This document shows positions 1 through 5,390 of a DNA stretch of 5,407 bases, in pieces. How positions within the stretch are numbered: position 1 is the stretch's first letter; each line of letters begins with the position of its first letter. The position numbers and the translations under genes were made by a program. The stretch lies in contig JAITST010000017.1 in NCBI GenBank assembly GCA_031287585.1, positions 1-5,407 of the forward strand. Direction: 5' to 3'. The notes beneath the pieces are model-generated. The model saw only the letters and a list, made by a program, of their open reading frames with translations. It was not told where the DNA came from and made no database searches. This DNA comes from Planctomycetaceae bacterium (GTDB lineage: Bacteria; Planctomycetota; Planctomycetia; Pirellulales; Thermoguttaceae).

Positions 1-302
1 GTTGTGATTCGCCCCTCGTCGTCGTGAGTGAACTTTGTCACATTATTATCCGGCGCGACAACTTCTTTGAGAAAACCGGTTTCGCTATCGTAACGAAATT
101 CCGTAACAAAATTTTCCGGCGTAATTTTCTTGGCGAGATGCCCCGCGTAAGTATAAGTTACATCAACAAGAGTCGAAGTTCCGGTAATCGTGACCGTCAA
201 CTCATGCGTCTCACCGCATACACACTCACCATAACAAACCGAAGTAGCCAAAGCAACAACAAACAAAACTGTTATCGCAACAGAAATTCGTTGAAAACTC
301 AT
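1..302 (-). CDS. Secreted YD-repeat (RHS-type) protein, N-terminal part, runs off the left edge
   Basis: Reading the minus strand from the ATG at 302 gives 100 codons with no stop, continuing past the window edge. Residues 1-25 look like a Sec signal peptide: a short basic start (MSFQR), then a hydrophobic core (ISVAITVLFVVALATSV). There is no good lipobox, because the residue before C23 is Val. After residue 45 the chain has the roughly 20-residue rhythm of YD/RHS repeats: VTYTY-AGHLAKKITPENFVTE, then FRYDSETGFLKEVVAPDNN, then FTHDDEGRIT. The hallmarks RYD..TG.L..V..PD and DD.GRIT are visible. RHS/YD proteins form large beta-shell extracellular structures and often carry variable C-terminal domains. 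The C-terminus here is outside the window, so toxin, adhesin or wall-protein roles cannot be separated. A GGAG Shine-Dalgarno site sits 5 nt before the ATG. The gene lies on the same strand as lutB but 404 nt downstream, so it is probably a separate unit. Confidence 0.8.
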   Translation of the reverse strand, partial: MSFQRISVAITVLFVVALATSVCYGECVCGETHELTVTITGTSTLVDVTYTYAGHLAKKITPENFVTEFRYDSETGFLKEVVAPDNNVTKFTHDDEGRIT

Positions 303-307
303 CGTAA

Positions 308-326
308 CTCCAATTCTAGGAAGGAG
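308..326 (-). promoter_or_regulatory. Possible Shine-Dalgarno-sequestering hairpin in the leader of the YD-repeat gene
   Basis: The GGAG ribosome binding site of the YD-repeat gene (plus-strand 308-311) is complementary to a CTCC 11 nt upstream in the transcript (323-326). Inside it, UUC (320-322) can pair with GAA (314-316) around a 3-nt loop. This gives 7 pairs with a 2-nt bulge and would bury the ribosome binding site. The pairing is visible in the sequence; any role in translation control is inference, and the stem is short. Confidence 0.25.
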
Positions 327-503
327 GGTAATTGAAACACGAAACTTGCACAAAACTCAAGCGACATCTGAAATTATTATCATTCGTACAACTCTAATCA
401 TCTTTTCATTTTTTTCACCGTCCCCAGTACACGTATTTTCCAAGAAACTACCTGAATACATGTATTTTTCGCATTATGATTTTTGGGAAAGTACAGTTAG
501 TTG

Positions 504-535
504 GTGACTTGATGTTTTGTCTAACATCCAATCAC
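504..535 (-). terminator. Imperfect hairpin downstream of lutB, weak terminator candidate
   Basis: On the minus strand GTGATTGGATGTT can pair with AACATCAAGTCAC across a 6-nt loop. That is 13 positions with one G-U wobble and one G-A mismatch. It pairs better as minus-strand RNA than as plus-strand RNA, which agrees with the direction of the lutB operon. It lies about 170 nt past the lutB stop and has no U-tract after it, so it is not a classical intrinsic terminator. A stem of this quality could also arise by chance in a window this long. Confidence 0.25.
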
Positions 536-706
536 AGTTACGCCGCCTTCTTTGTGCCAAGTTGTTCTTTCATCCCACGACAATTTTTTGTGTCGTCGCG
601 ATGTTCAATACGTCTGCCCGCTAACGGCAGCGTATAGTACATATCAAGATTACACTGTCCCGTAGTATTGAAAAACTGTACAATCGTTCGCCATATCTTT
701 TATTCC

Positions 707-2122
707 CTATTTCTGATTGCTATCTTCGTTTTTTGTTTTCTTTCTTTTCGCCCACCACTCTCGAAACGTTCCCTCTTTCGGAATTTGCGGAAGGTCGCGT
801 CCGCGCGTCCACTGACCGAGTTTGTCGGGGTGGTACGGCAAAAACGGTGCTACTCTCATACCGAGTTTCACAAACCACATCAACGTTCGGAAACGAAATC
901 CGGTTTGCATCGCGATCGAAAAAAACTTCCACGTCAACCTGTCAACAAAAGAACGTGCTGGCGAACCCGCCGTTTCGACCGACTTTGCCCGCAGTTTAAC
1001 GAGTTGATGAGCAATATCAATTTTCACCGGACAAATCTCGCTGCACGCCGCACAAAGCGAACTCGCAAACGGAATCTTTCCCGCTTGTTCAATCCCGATA
1101 AGGTGCGGTGTCAGAATCATACCGAGCGGTCCCGGGTAAACCCAACCGTAAGCCCAACCGCCAACGTGACGATACACCGGACAATTCGTCATACACACTC
1201 CGCACCTGATACAATGTAAAACCTTCCGAAACTCCGGCTGTGCCAACGCTCGCGAACGCCCGTTGTCAACAATAATAACAATCATCTCACAACCTTCCGC
1301 AGGTCCGTTGAACAAGTGAACGTAAGATGTCAACTTCTGCCCTGTCCCCATTCGCGGCAACATATTGAGGAACAACGGCAAGTATTCCGCACTCGGAATC
1401 AGTTTCTCCATCCCCATCAACGCGACGTGTAATTTCGGTGACGATGTTGAAAGTCCGATGTTCCCCTCGTTTTCGACAAGAGCAAACGAGCCCGTTTCCG
1501 CAATACCAAAGTTAATTCCGCTAACACCCATATCAGCCGCGACAAATTTTTCACGCAACCGTCTCCGTGCAATCGCCGTCAACTCTTCGTGAACCGGCGT
1601 AAACTCCTCACCGAGTTTTTCCGCAAATAACTCACCGATTTCCGTTGCGGAAAGATGTAACGCCGGAGTAACGATATGTGTTGGACGTTTACCCGAAAGT
1701 TGTACGATGTACTCGCCGAGGTCAGTTTCCAACGCTTCCACGTCAATGTCCGCAAGCGCGTGATTCAATTCAAGTTCCTCGCTAACCATTGACTTCGCTT
1801 TAACAACCGTCTTCACACCGCGTTCCTTCGCGATGTCTATTACATAACTATTCGCTTCGGCAGCATCTTTCGCCCAGAGAACCTTCACACCTTTCTCTTC
1901 GAGTTTAGAAGTGAACTTTTCGAGCAACTCGTCGAGATGAGCCAACGTATAACGTTTAACATCGTGAGCCGTCTGCCGCCAGTCAGACCACGAATCGAGC
2001 GACCAACACACTTCAAGATTCTGTTTGGCGGAACGTTCCGAACTCTCAGCAAGAGCAGCCGGTCCGTGAGGTTCAACAAGCCCCTTGTTTTCCTTTGATA
2101 AAAAAGCAGCACCGTTATACAT
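707..2122 (-). CDS. lutB: LutB/LldF-family iron-sulfur protein (LUD domain plus two [4Fe-4S] motifs)
   Basis: This 471-residue protein matches the LutB/LldF family in length and domain order. An N-terminal helical segment leads into a LUD domain (about residues 60-290) with the family stretches VKAKSMVSEE, ETDLGEYIVQL, INFGIAETGSFALVENEGN, LTSYV and IVDNGRS. A ferredoxin-like domain follows: C304-x2-C307-x2-C310-x3-C314-P, then C357-x2-C360-x3-C364-P, with PVYRHVGGWAYG between them. The tail (about 390-460) resembles the LutB C-terminal domain and ends with the conserved-looking FREWWAKR. In Bacillus subtilis LutABC is needed for growth on L-lactate, and LutB is thought to pass electrons through its clusters. 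The true substrate here is unknown. The start is 39 nt after the HdrB-like gene, with AGGA 9 nt before the ATG. The expected lutC partner is absent downstream. The protein should be cytoplasmic; no signal peptide or transmembrane segment is seen. Confidence 0.93.
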   Translation of the reverse strand: MYNGAAFLSKENKGLVEPHGPAALAESSERSAKQNLEVCWSLDSWSDWRQTAHDVKRYTLAHLDELLEKFTSKLEEKGVKVLWAKDAAEANSYVIDIAKERGVKTVVKAKSMVSEELELNHALADIDVEALETDLGEYIVQLSGKRPTHIVTPALHLSATEIGELFAEKLGEEFTPVHEELTAIARRRLREKFVAADMGVSGINFGIAETGSFALVENEGNIGLSTSSPKLHVALMGMEKLIPSAEYLPLFLNMLPRMGTGQKLTSYVHLFNGPAEGCEMIVIIVDNGRSRALAQPEFRKVLHCIRCGVCMTNCPVYRHVGGWAYGWVYPGPLGMILTPHLIGIEQAGKIPFASSLCAACSEICPVKIDIAHQLVKLRAKSVETAGSPARSFVDRLTWKFFSIAMQTGFRFRTLMWFVKLGMRVAPFLPYHPDKLGQWTRGRDLPQIPKEGTFREWWAKRKKTKNEDSNQK

Positions 2123-2161
2123 TGTGTTTATTCCTAATTACAAAATTGATGTATGAAAAGT

Positions 2162-3004
2162 TCACGCATTCACAAAATGCTTGTTAATGCAAAGTTTATT
2201 CTTGTCTATCCCTAACGCGATACCGACAATGTCCGAAAGATAATAAACCGGCAATTCCAGTTTCGTTCTGAAATGTTTCTCAATGTCCGCCTGTTTCATA
2301 TCGAGATTAACGTGACACATCGGACAAGCGACAACAACACAGTTCGCACCGTGTTTCTTCGCGTTGCTCAAAATTTTATACGATAAATCTTCGACCGTTT
2401 TCCCGTCGGCTAACGTAACACCAGCACCGCAACATTCCGTCTTGTAGTTCCAATCAACAGGCGACGCACCCAACGCTGTGAGCAATGTTTCCATTGAACT
2501 CGGCTGTTCGCAATCGTCAAACCGCAATTCTTTCGGAGGACGTGTCAAAAGGCAACCATAGTAGCAAGCGGGCTTGTAGTCGGTCAACTTTGTCTTAACT
2601 TTATCAGCAATTTTGTCAATTCCGAACTGCTGAAAAATCTGTATCAAATTAACGACTTCGGTCTGACCTGTAACGTTATTCTCAACAACGTCAGACATTT
2701 CCTTACGCAATGATTCCGACTCACGAAGTTGGTTGCCAACCTTGATGAGCTCCATCGAACACATCGGACACGGCGCGAAAATACTCGCAAGCCCGTCACG
2801 TTCGGCAATCGCAAGATTACGAGCCGGTAACGCGGTCGCAATCTTGTGATTTATCGAATGAGCCGCAGTCGCGCCGCAGCAAATCCAATCGTCAAGTTCC
2901 GTCAACGCAACACCCAACGTGTCCATACAGGCACGAACAGAATATTCATAATCAAACGAAGAACCGTGCAAGGCACAGCCCGGATAATAACCGATGTTAC
3001 TCAT
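2162..3004 (-). CDS. HdrB-like double CCG-domain iron-sulfur protein (LutA-position partner of LutB)
   Basis: The 280-residue protein contains two cysteine-rich CCG domains of the heterodisulfide reductase subunit B type. The first is C10-x31-C42C43-x35-C79-x2-C82, opening with YYPGCALHG and including WICCGA. The second is C151-x39-C191C192-x34-C227-x2-C230, with YYGCLLTRP, ECCGAG and VACPMCHVNLD. In methanogen HdrB such motifs bind two non-cubane [4Fe-4S] clusters that act on a disulfide. In the shorter LutA/LldE/GlcF-like proteins related domains serve hydroxy-acid oxidation. The YYPGC opening favours the HdrB subtype over true LutA, so I give no symbol. Directly upstream of lutB, it probably forms a complex with LutB, which supplies cubane clusters much as HdrC does for HdrB. 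Methanogen thiols are unlikely in a bacterium, so CoB-CoM activity should not be assumed. No clear Shine-Dalgarno site precedes the ATG. The protein is soluble and cytoplasmic by sequence. Confidence 0.9.
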   Translation of the reverse strand: MSNIGYYPGCALHGSSFDYEYSVRACMDTLGVALTELDDWICCGATAAHSINHKIATALPARNLAIAERDGLASIFAPCPMCSMELIKVGNQLRESESLRKEMSDVVENNVTGQTEVVNLIQIFQQFGIDKIADKVKTKLTDYKPACYYGCLLTRPPKELRFDDCEQPSSMETLLTALGASPVDWNYKTECCGAGVTLADGKTVEDLSYKILSNAKKHGANCVVVACPMCHVNLDMKQADIEKHFRTKLELPVYYLSDIVGIALGIDKNKLCINKHFVNA

Positions 3005-3026
3005 AAATGTTATCTGTAAAAAAATG

Positions 3027-3055
3027 ATTATAGTTTGTACCGCTCACGATAACGA
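3027..3055 (-). promoter_or_regulatory. Possible internal promoter ahead of the HdrB-like gene
   Basis: A perfect TATAAT lies at 3027-3032 (minus strand) in the 39-nt gap between glgC and the HdrB-like gene. A weak -35 match TCGTTA sits at 3050-3055 with a 17-nt spacer, 3 of 6 matches. Transcription would start near 3020, leaving a leader of about 15 nt. It could let the redox pair be expressed without glgC. The -35 overlaps the glgC stop region and is poor, so this may be a chance match. Confidence 0.3.
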
Positions 3056-4345
3056 CCATCCGTCCGAGATAATCGCTTCCTTATGAACACACATCACGCC
3101 GTCACGCATCATTCCAATTCCTTCGATTTCGCGGTCTGGTTGTTTTCTGTCGTTGAGAATAAACACACGCCGCCCGATACGGCAGTTCTTATCAATGATT
3201 GAGTTTTCAATCGCGGTATAAGCACCGATACCAAGTTGCGGTCGCCCGATTCCAACGTTCTCGGAACATTCGCTTGCTGTCTCTTTGTAATCCAGACCCA
3301 TAATAATTGAGTTACGAATTGTCGCGCCTTTCTCAATCCGGCAACGGCAACCGATAATGCAATTCTCAATCACAACACCTTCCTCAATCTCGCAACCGTC
3401 CGCAACCAAACTCCCGCGAATCGTCGCACCATCTATACGGCTCGGTGGCAAAAAACGAGATTCGGTAAACGTAGGCCAATCAGCACCGGAAAGTTCAAAT
3501 TGCGGATTCGGTTTCGCCATTAACAGGTTTGCCTCAAAGAACGAACGTATCGTCCCGATGTCTTCCCAATAACCGTCGAACAAATGAACTTGAACATTGT
3601 GCGTGCGAATCGTAGCCGGAAAAACTTCTTTACCAAAATCTTTGTAGTCCGTCTTTTCGAGTGCCTTCAAAAGTGTTGATTTGTTGAACAAATAAATACC
3701 CATACTAGCCAAACAATCACGTCCCGCCGCCTTAATACCGCGTTCTTCAAGCCATTGCGGTTCCGTGCGAACGTGTTGAAGTTCGTCGCTGGTTTTCGGT
3801 TTTTCGAGAAACCCGACAACTTTTCCGGTATCGTCGAGTTTCATAATTCCGAGCGATATTGCCTCGTCACGTGAAACCGGTAAACCGGAAATCGTAACGT
3901 CGGCTTTACTTTTGATATGTGTTTCGAGCATATCAAGAAAGTTCATACGGTAAAGTTGGTCACCGGACAAAATCAAGACATACTCAATATTTTTCTGTTT
4001 GATAAAGTTGAAGTTCTGCCGAACCGCGTCCGCCGTCCCCTGATACCATTTCCCACTTTCCATAGTTTGCTGAGCCGCGAGAATCTCCGCATAGCCGCCG
4101 CCAAAAACGTCAAAATGATACGCCCCAAGATGACGATGCAAACTAACCGAATTAAATTGAGTGAGAACATAAATCTGGTCGAGACCGCTGTTGATACAGT
4201 TTGAAATCGGAATATCAATCAAACGGTACTTTCCCCCAACCGGTACCGCAGGTTTAGAACGTAACTTAGTCAAAGGATAAAGTCGGGTACCTTGTCCGCC
4301 GCCAAGAATCAGAACAATAACATTTTTCAAATTTGATTTACTCAT
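3044..4345 (-). CDS. glgC: Glucose-1-phosphate adenylyltransferase (ADP-glucose pyrophosphorylase)
   Basis: GlgC makes ADP-glucose from ATP and glucose-1-phosphate, the committed step of bacterial glycogen synthesis. From the ATG at 4345 it has 433 residues, normal for the family. The nucleotidyltransferase domain shows LGGGQGTRLYPLT (14-26), SKPAVPVGGKYRLIDIP (30-46), GTADAVRQN (103-111), LSGDQLYRM (126-134, with a catalytic-type Asp128), FLEKP (179-183, Lys182 matching the substrate-binding Lys of E. coli GlgC), SMGIYLF and GYWEDIGT (258-265). The C-terminal part (about 300-433) is a left-handed beta-helix with hexapeptide spacing (IRGSLVADGCEIEEGVVIEN, then IGIGAYTAIENSIIDKNCRIG). It ends in the DREIEG..MRDGV pattern that recalls the cyanobacterial/plant type more than the enterobacterial one. 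The frame is open back to an ATG at 4471, but that ATG lies upstream of a good promoter and the extra residues match nothing in the family. The gene heads a block with the HdrB-like and lutB genes. No Shine-Dalgarno site is visible. Confidence 0.96.
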   Translation of the reverse strand: MSKSNLKNVIVLILGGGQGTRLYPLTKLRSKPAVPVGGKYRLIDIPISNCINSGLDQIYVLTQFNSVSLHRHLGAYHFDVFGGGYAEILAAQQTMESGKWYQGTADAVRQNFNFIKQKNIEYVLILSGDQLYRMNFLDMLETHIKSKADVTISGLPVSRDEAISLGIMKLDDTGKVVGFLEKPKTSDELQHVRTEPQWLEERGIKAAGRDCLASMGIYLFNKSTLLKALEKTDYKDFGKEVFPATIRTHNVQVHLFDGYWEDIGTIRSFFEANLLMAKPNPQFELSGADWPTFTESRFLPPSRIDGATIRGSLVADGCEIEEGVVIENCIIGCRCRIEKGATIRNSIIMGLDYKETASECSENVGIGRPQLGIGAYTAIENSIIDKNCRIGRRVFILNDRKQPDREIEGIGMMRDGVMCVHKEAIISDGWSLS

Positions 4346-4395
4346 AACAACAAAGAAAAAAATCCAGTAAAGCCAAAAGATGACAAAAAAGCCAT
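4342..4395 (-). CDS. Possible 17-residue leader ORF overlapping the glgC start (ATGA)
   Basis: Inside the predicted glgC leader an ATG at 4395 opens 17 codons (MAFLSSFGFTGFFSLLL). They end at a TGA that shares bases with the glgC start, as ATGA at 4345-4342. That arrangement is typical of translational coupling and could compensate for the missing Shine-Dalgarno site of glgC. A G-rich stretch (GGTGGG) directly precedes the ATG but is too close for a standard ribosome binding site. The peptide is hydrophobic because the leader is T-rich, which also makes a chance ORF plausible. No family is recognised. Confidence 0.25.
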   Translation of the reverse strand: MAFLSSFGFTGFFSLLL

Positions 4396-4417
4396 CCCAC
4401 CACAACCGACACGTACT

Positions 4418-4446
4418 ATTATAATAAATATAGAAAAAATATACAA
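4418..4446 (-). promoter_or_regulatory. Sigma70-type promoter for the glgC-hdrB-lutB block
   Basis: On the minus strand a -35 TTGTAT (4441-4446) is followed after exactly 17 nt by a perfect -10 TATAAT (4418-4423). Transcription would start near 4411, giving a glgC leader of about 66 nt. The spacer and surroundings are very AT-rich. The -35 has only three consensus bases (TTG). The site supports the glgC start at 4345, because the longer alternative start at 4471 lies upstream of the promoter. Confidence 0.6.
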
Positions 4447-4531
4447 CCAACGTGAGAAAAAAACCACGCACTCGTTCTACACTTCCGCCGACATTAGTTT
4501 AATGCTAAATAATCCAACCGTAAAATGTCGA

Positions 4532-4566
4532 ACAATCAACTGCGGCTTTTTTTTTGATTGTACAAT
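4532..4566 (+). promoter_or_regulatory. Inverted repeat and possible -10 element upstream of the plus-strand gene
   Basis: ACAATCAA (4532-4539) and TTGATTGT (4554-4561) form an 8-bp inverted repeat with a 14-nt T-rich loop. The right arm runs into a 10-bp palindrome ATTGTACAAT (4557-4566), which contains TACAAT, a reasonable -10. No convincing -35 is found 16-19 nt upstream. If used, the transcript would start only about 15 nt before the ATG at 4586. It could be an operator-promoter region for the divergent gene, but palindromes of this size occur by chance in several kilobases. Confidence 0.22.
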
Positions 4567-4585
4567 TTACTTACCCGCAAGACCG

Positions 4586-5134
4586 ATGAATTTTTTTCAT
4601 TTTATCTATTTGACGCATTTTTCAAAACCGGCTGACGAGCGTATTATCTATCGTGCCATTCGTAGTAAACCGCCGCGGCTTATGGTTGAGTGTAACATTC
4701 AACGCGGTGTGCGGATGATGCGTATGTTGGATTTGGTAAAGCGTACTGTTACAAGTCAGAACAGTTTTGAATACGTTTGTACCGACCCGTTTGAAGGACG
4801 TACAGAAATTGACGGACCGGGTTTGTCGTTACGTAAAACGCACAAACTAATCAGTCAACTCAATCTGCGTCATCGTTGTATTCCCGCACCGGTAGAGGTT
4901 GGAATTATGCATTTGTCGCGGAGTGTAAGGAATGTGGACTTTTTGGTCGCGGCAACACCAAACCTCGACTGGCTCGCAAGCAAAGGTGCTTTACTAGCGT
5001 CAACACTGACAACAGACGCGACAGTTTTTCTGAAGGCAATAAACGGAACGTTCCAACATCTAACAACAGAACAGTTCCAACAAATGGTCAACACCGCAGT
5101 AACAAACGCCAAAACAACACGACGCGCGGCATAA
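4586..5134 (+). CDS. Conserved hypothetical protein, methyltransferase-like fold with degenerate SAM motif
   Basis: From the ATG at 4586 the product has 182 residues and opens MNFFHFIYLTHFSKPADER. I associate that opening with an uncharacterised planctomycete family; this is memory, not a search. The pattern of hydrophobic strands and helices suggests a class I methyltransferase-like Rossmann fold: strand RLMVECN (31-37), helix RGVRMMRMLDLVKR (40-53), strand FEYVCTD (61-67), helix SLRKTHKLISQL (81-92), strand VDFLVAATP (117-125), strand TVFLKAI (146-152). The place where motif I (E.G.G.G) should be reads VECNIQRGVR, with only one glycine, so SAM binding is doubtful. It may be a non-catalytic relative. 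The frame is open upstream to an ATG at 4502, but those 28 residues are low in family-like character and T-rich, so I prefer 4586. No Shine-Dalgarno site is seen. It is transcribed divergently from glgC with 240 nt between the start codons. No signal peptide is evident. Confidence 0.7.
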   Translation: MNFFHFIYLTHFSKPADERIIYRAIRSKPPRLMVECNIQRGVRMMRMLDLVKRTVTSQNSFEYVCTDPFEGRTEIDGPGLSLRKTHKLISQLNLRHRCIPAPVEVGIMHLSRSVRNVDFLVAATPNLDWLASKGALLASTLTTDATVFLKAINGTFQHLTTEQFQQMVNTAVTNAKTTRRAA

Positions 5135-5184
5135 TTGGTGAAACCGCGTAAAATTAGAAACTTGCTAAACGAAAGGGTAAGTTA

Positions 5185-5253
5185 TTTTTCACAAATAGTT
5201 AAGGATAGATATGGGTAGAATATAAAAAACTATCCTTACCTATCTGTGAAAAA
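5185..5253. repeat. Long imperfect inverted repeat (24-position stem, 21-nt loop)
   Basis: Positions 5185-5208 (TTTTTCACAAATAG..., ending GGATAG) pair with 5230-5253 (CTATCC..., ending TGTGAAAAA). There are 22 matches in 24 positions around a 21-nt A-rich loop. One mismatch (5194/5244) becomes a G-U wobble in minus-strand RNA. A stem this long is far beyond chance for the window. It begins about 50 nt after the stop of the plus-strand gene, where a terminator would be expected. However, the stem opens with a T-tract and closes with an A-tract, so RNA from either strand has A residues, not U residues, after the stem. A role in 3'-end protection, protein binding or as a miniature mobile element remnant is possible. 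No target-site duplication is obvious. Confidence 0.8.
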
Positions 5254-5306
5254 AACGAAACACAATCTAAATTTCAATAAAAATTCAGAGTTACTCCATA
5301 TACCGC

Positions 5307-5335
5307 TTGTAACGTTCTTGTTTTTAAGGTACAAT
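5307..5335 (+). promoter_or_regulatory. Candidate promoter near the right edge
   Basis: TTGTAA (5307-5312) and TACAAT (5330-5335) are separated by exactly 17 nt. They match the -35 consensus at 4 of 6 and the -10 consensus at 5 of 6 positions. Transcription would start near 5342, about 49 nt before a possible ATG at 5391. The position fits a promoter for the next plus-strand gene, which lies mostly outside the window. Confidence 0.4.
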
Positions 5336-5390
5336 CGTTCTTTAGTTTTTTACCTACGTCTCGTATCGCTTTTCATACAATACTACAACA

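Larger units (their letters stand above)
303..706. other. 404-nt intergenic stretch without a convincing gene
   Basis: This AT-rich gap separates the stop of lutB from the start of the YD-repeat gene, both on the minus strand. It contains no ORF with family features and no recognisable tRNA or rRNA. Four small structures are visible: an imperfect hairpin at 504-535, a 6-bp stem at 577-596 (ACGACA/TGTCGT, 8-nt loop), a 5-bp GC-rich stem at 614-630 (CTGCC/GGCAG), and a 12-bp palindrome AATACATGTATT at 455-466. None is followed by a T-run in the minus-strand reading direction, so no clear intrinsic terminator for lutB can be named. The lutC gene that often follows lutB is not here. Confidence 0.6.

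Noticed and set aside
24..335. A 103-codon plus-strand ORF at the left edge
   Set aside because: It is antisense to the YD-repeat gene, which has a signal peptide, repeat rhythm and ribosome binding site in its own frame. The plus-strand translation is a basic low-complexity shadow.
332..397. A 21-codon plus-strand ORF starting at TTG after a strong AAGGAGG
   Set aside because: The ribosome binding site match is good, but the start is TTG, the peptide is tiny with no recognisable features, and no promoter is evident. The AAGGAGG is better explained as the complement of the leader hairpin of the minus-strand gene, or as chance.
455..466. 12-bp palindrome AATACATGTATT, with a similar TACACGTATTTT 29 nt before its TACATGTATTTT
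   Set aside because: A palindrome of this size is expected about once by chance in 5.4 kb, and the AT-rich context raises that. No promoter is placed to make it an obvious operator.
577..630. Two short stems (577-596 and 614-630) after lutB as terminators
   Set aside because: The stems are only 5-6 bp and neither is followed by a T-run on the minus strand.
678..689. GTACAATCGTTC repeated exactly at 678-689 and 5329-5340
   Set aside because: About one pair of identical 12-mers is expected by chance in a window of this length. Only the second copy has a plausible -35 upstream.
668..1219. A 183-codon plus-strand ORF antisense to the end of lutB
   Set aside because: It is a shadow of lutB, with a low-complexity basic composition (many Arg, Thr and His), no recognisable motif and no ribosome binding site. 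lutB on the other strand is unambiguous.
3917..4218. Overlapping ORFs on both strands inside glgC
   Set aside because: Both are covered by well-conserved GlgC motifs in the true frame; their translations show no family features.
4870..5151. ORFs on both strands overlapping the plus-strand methyltransferase-like gene
   Set aside because: They are frame shadows of the 4586-5134 gene; no start signals or motifs support them.
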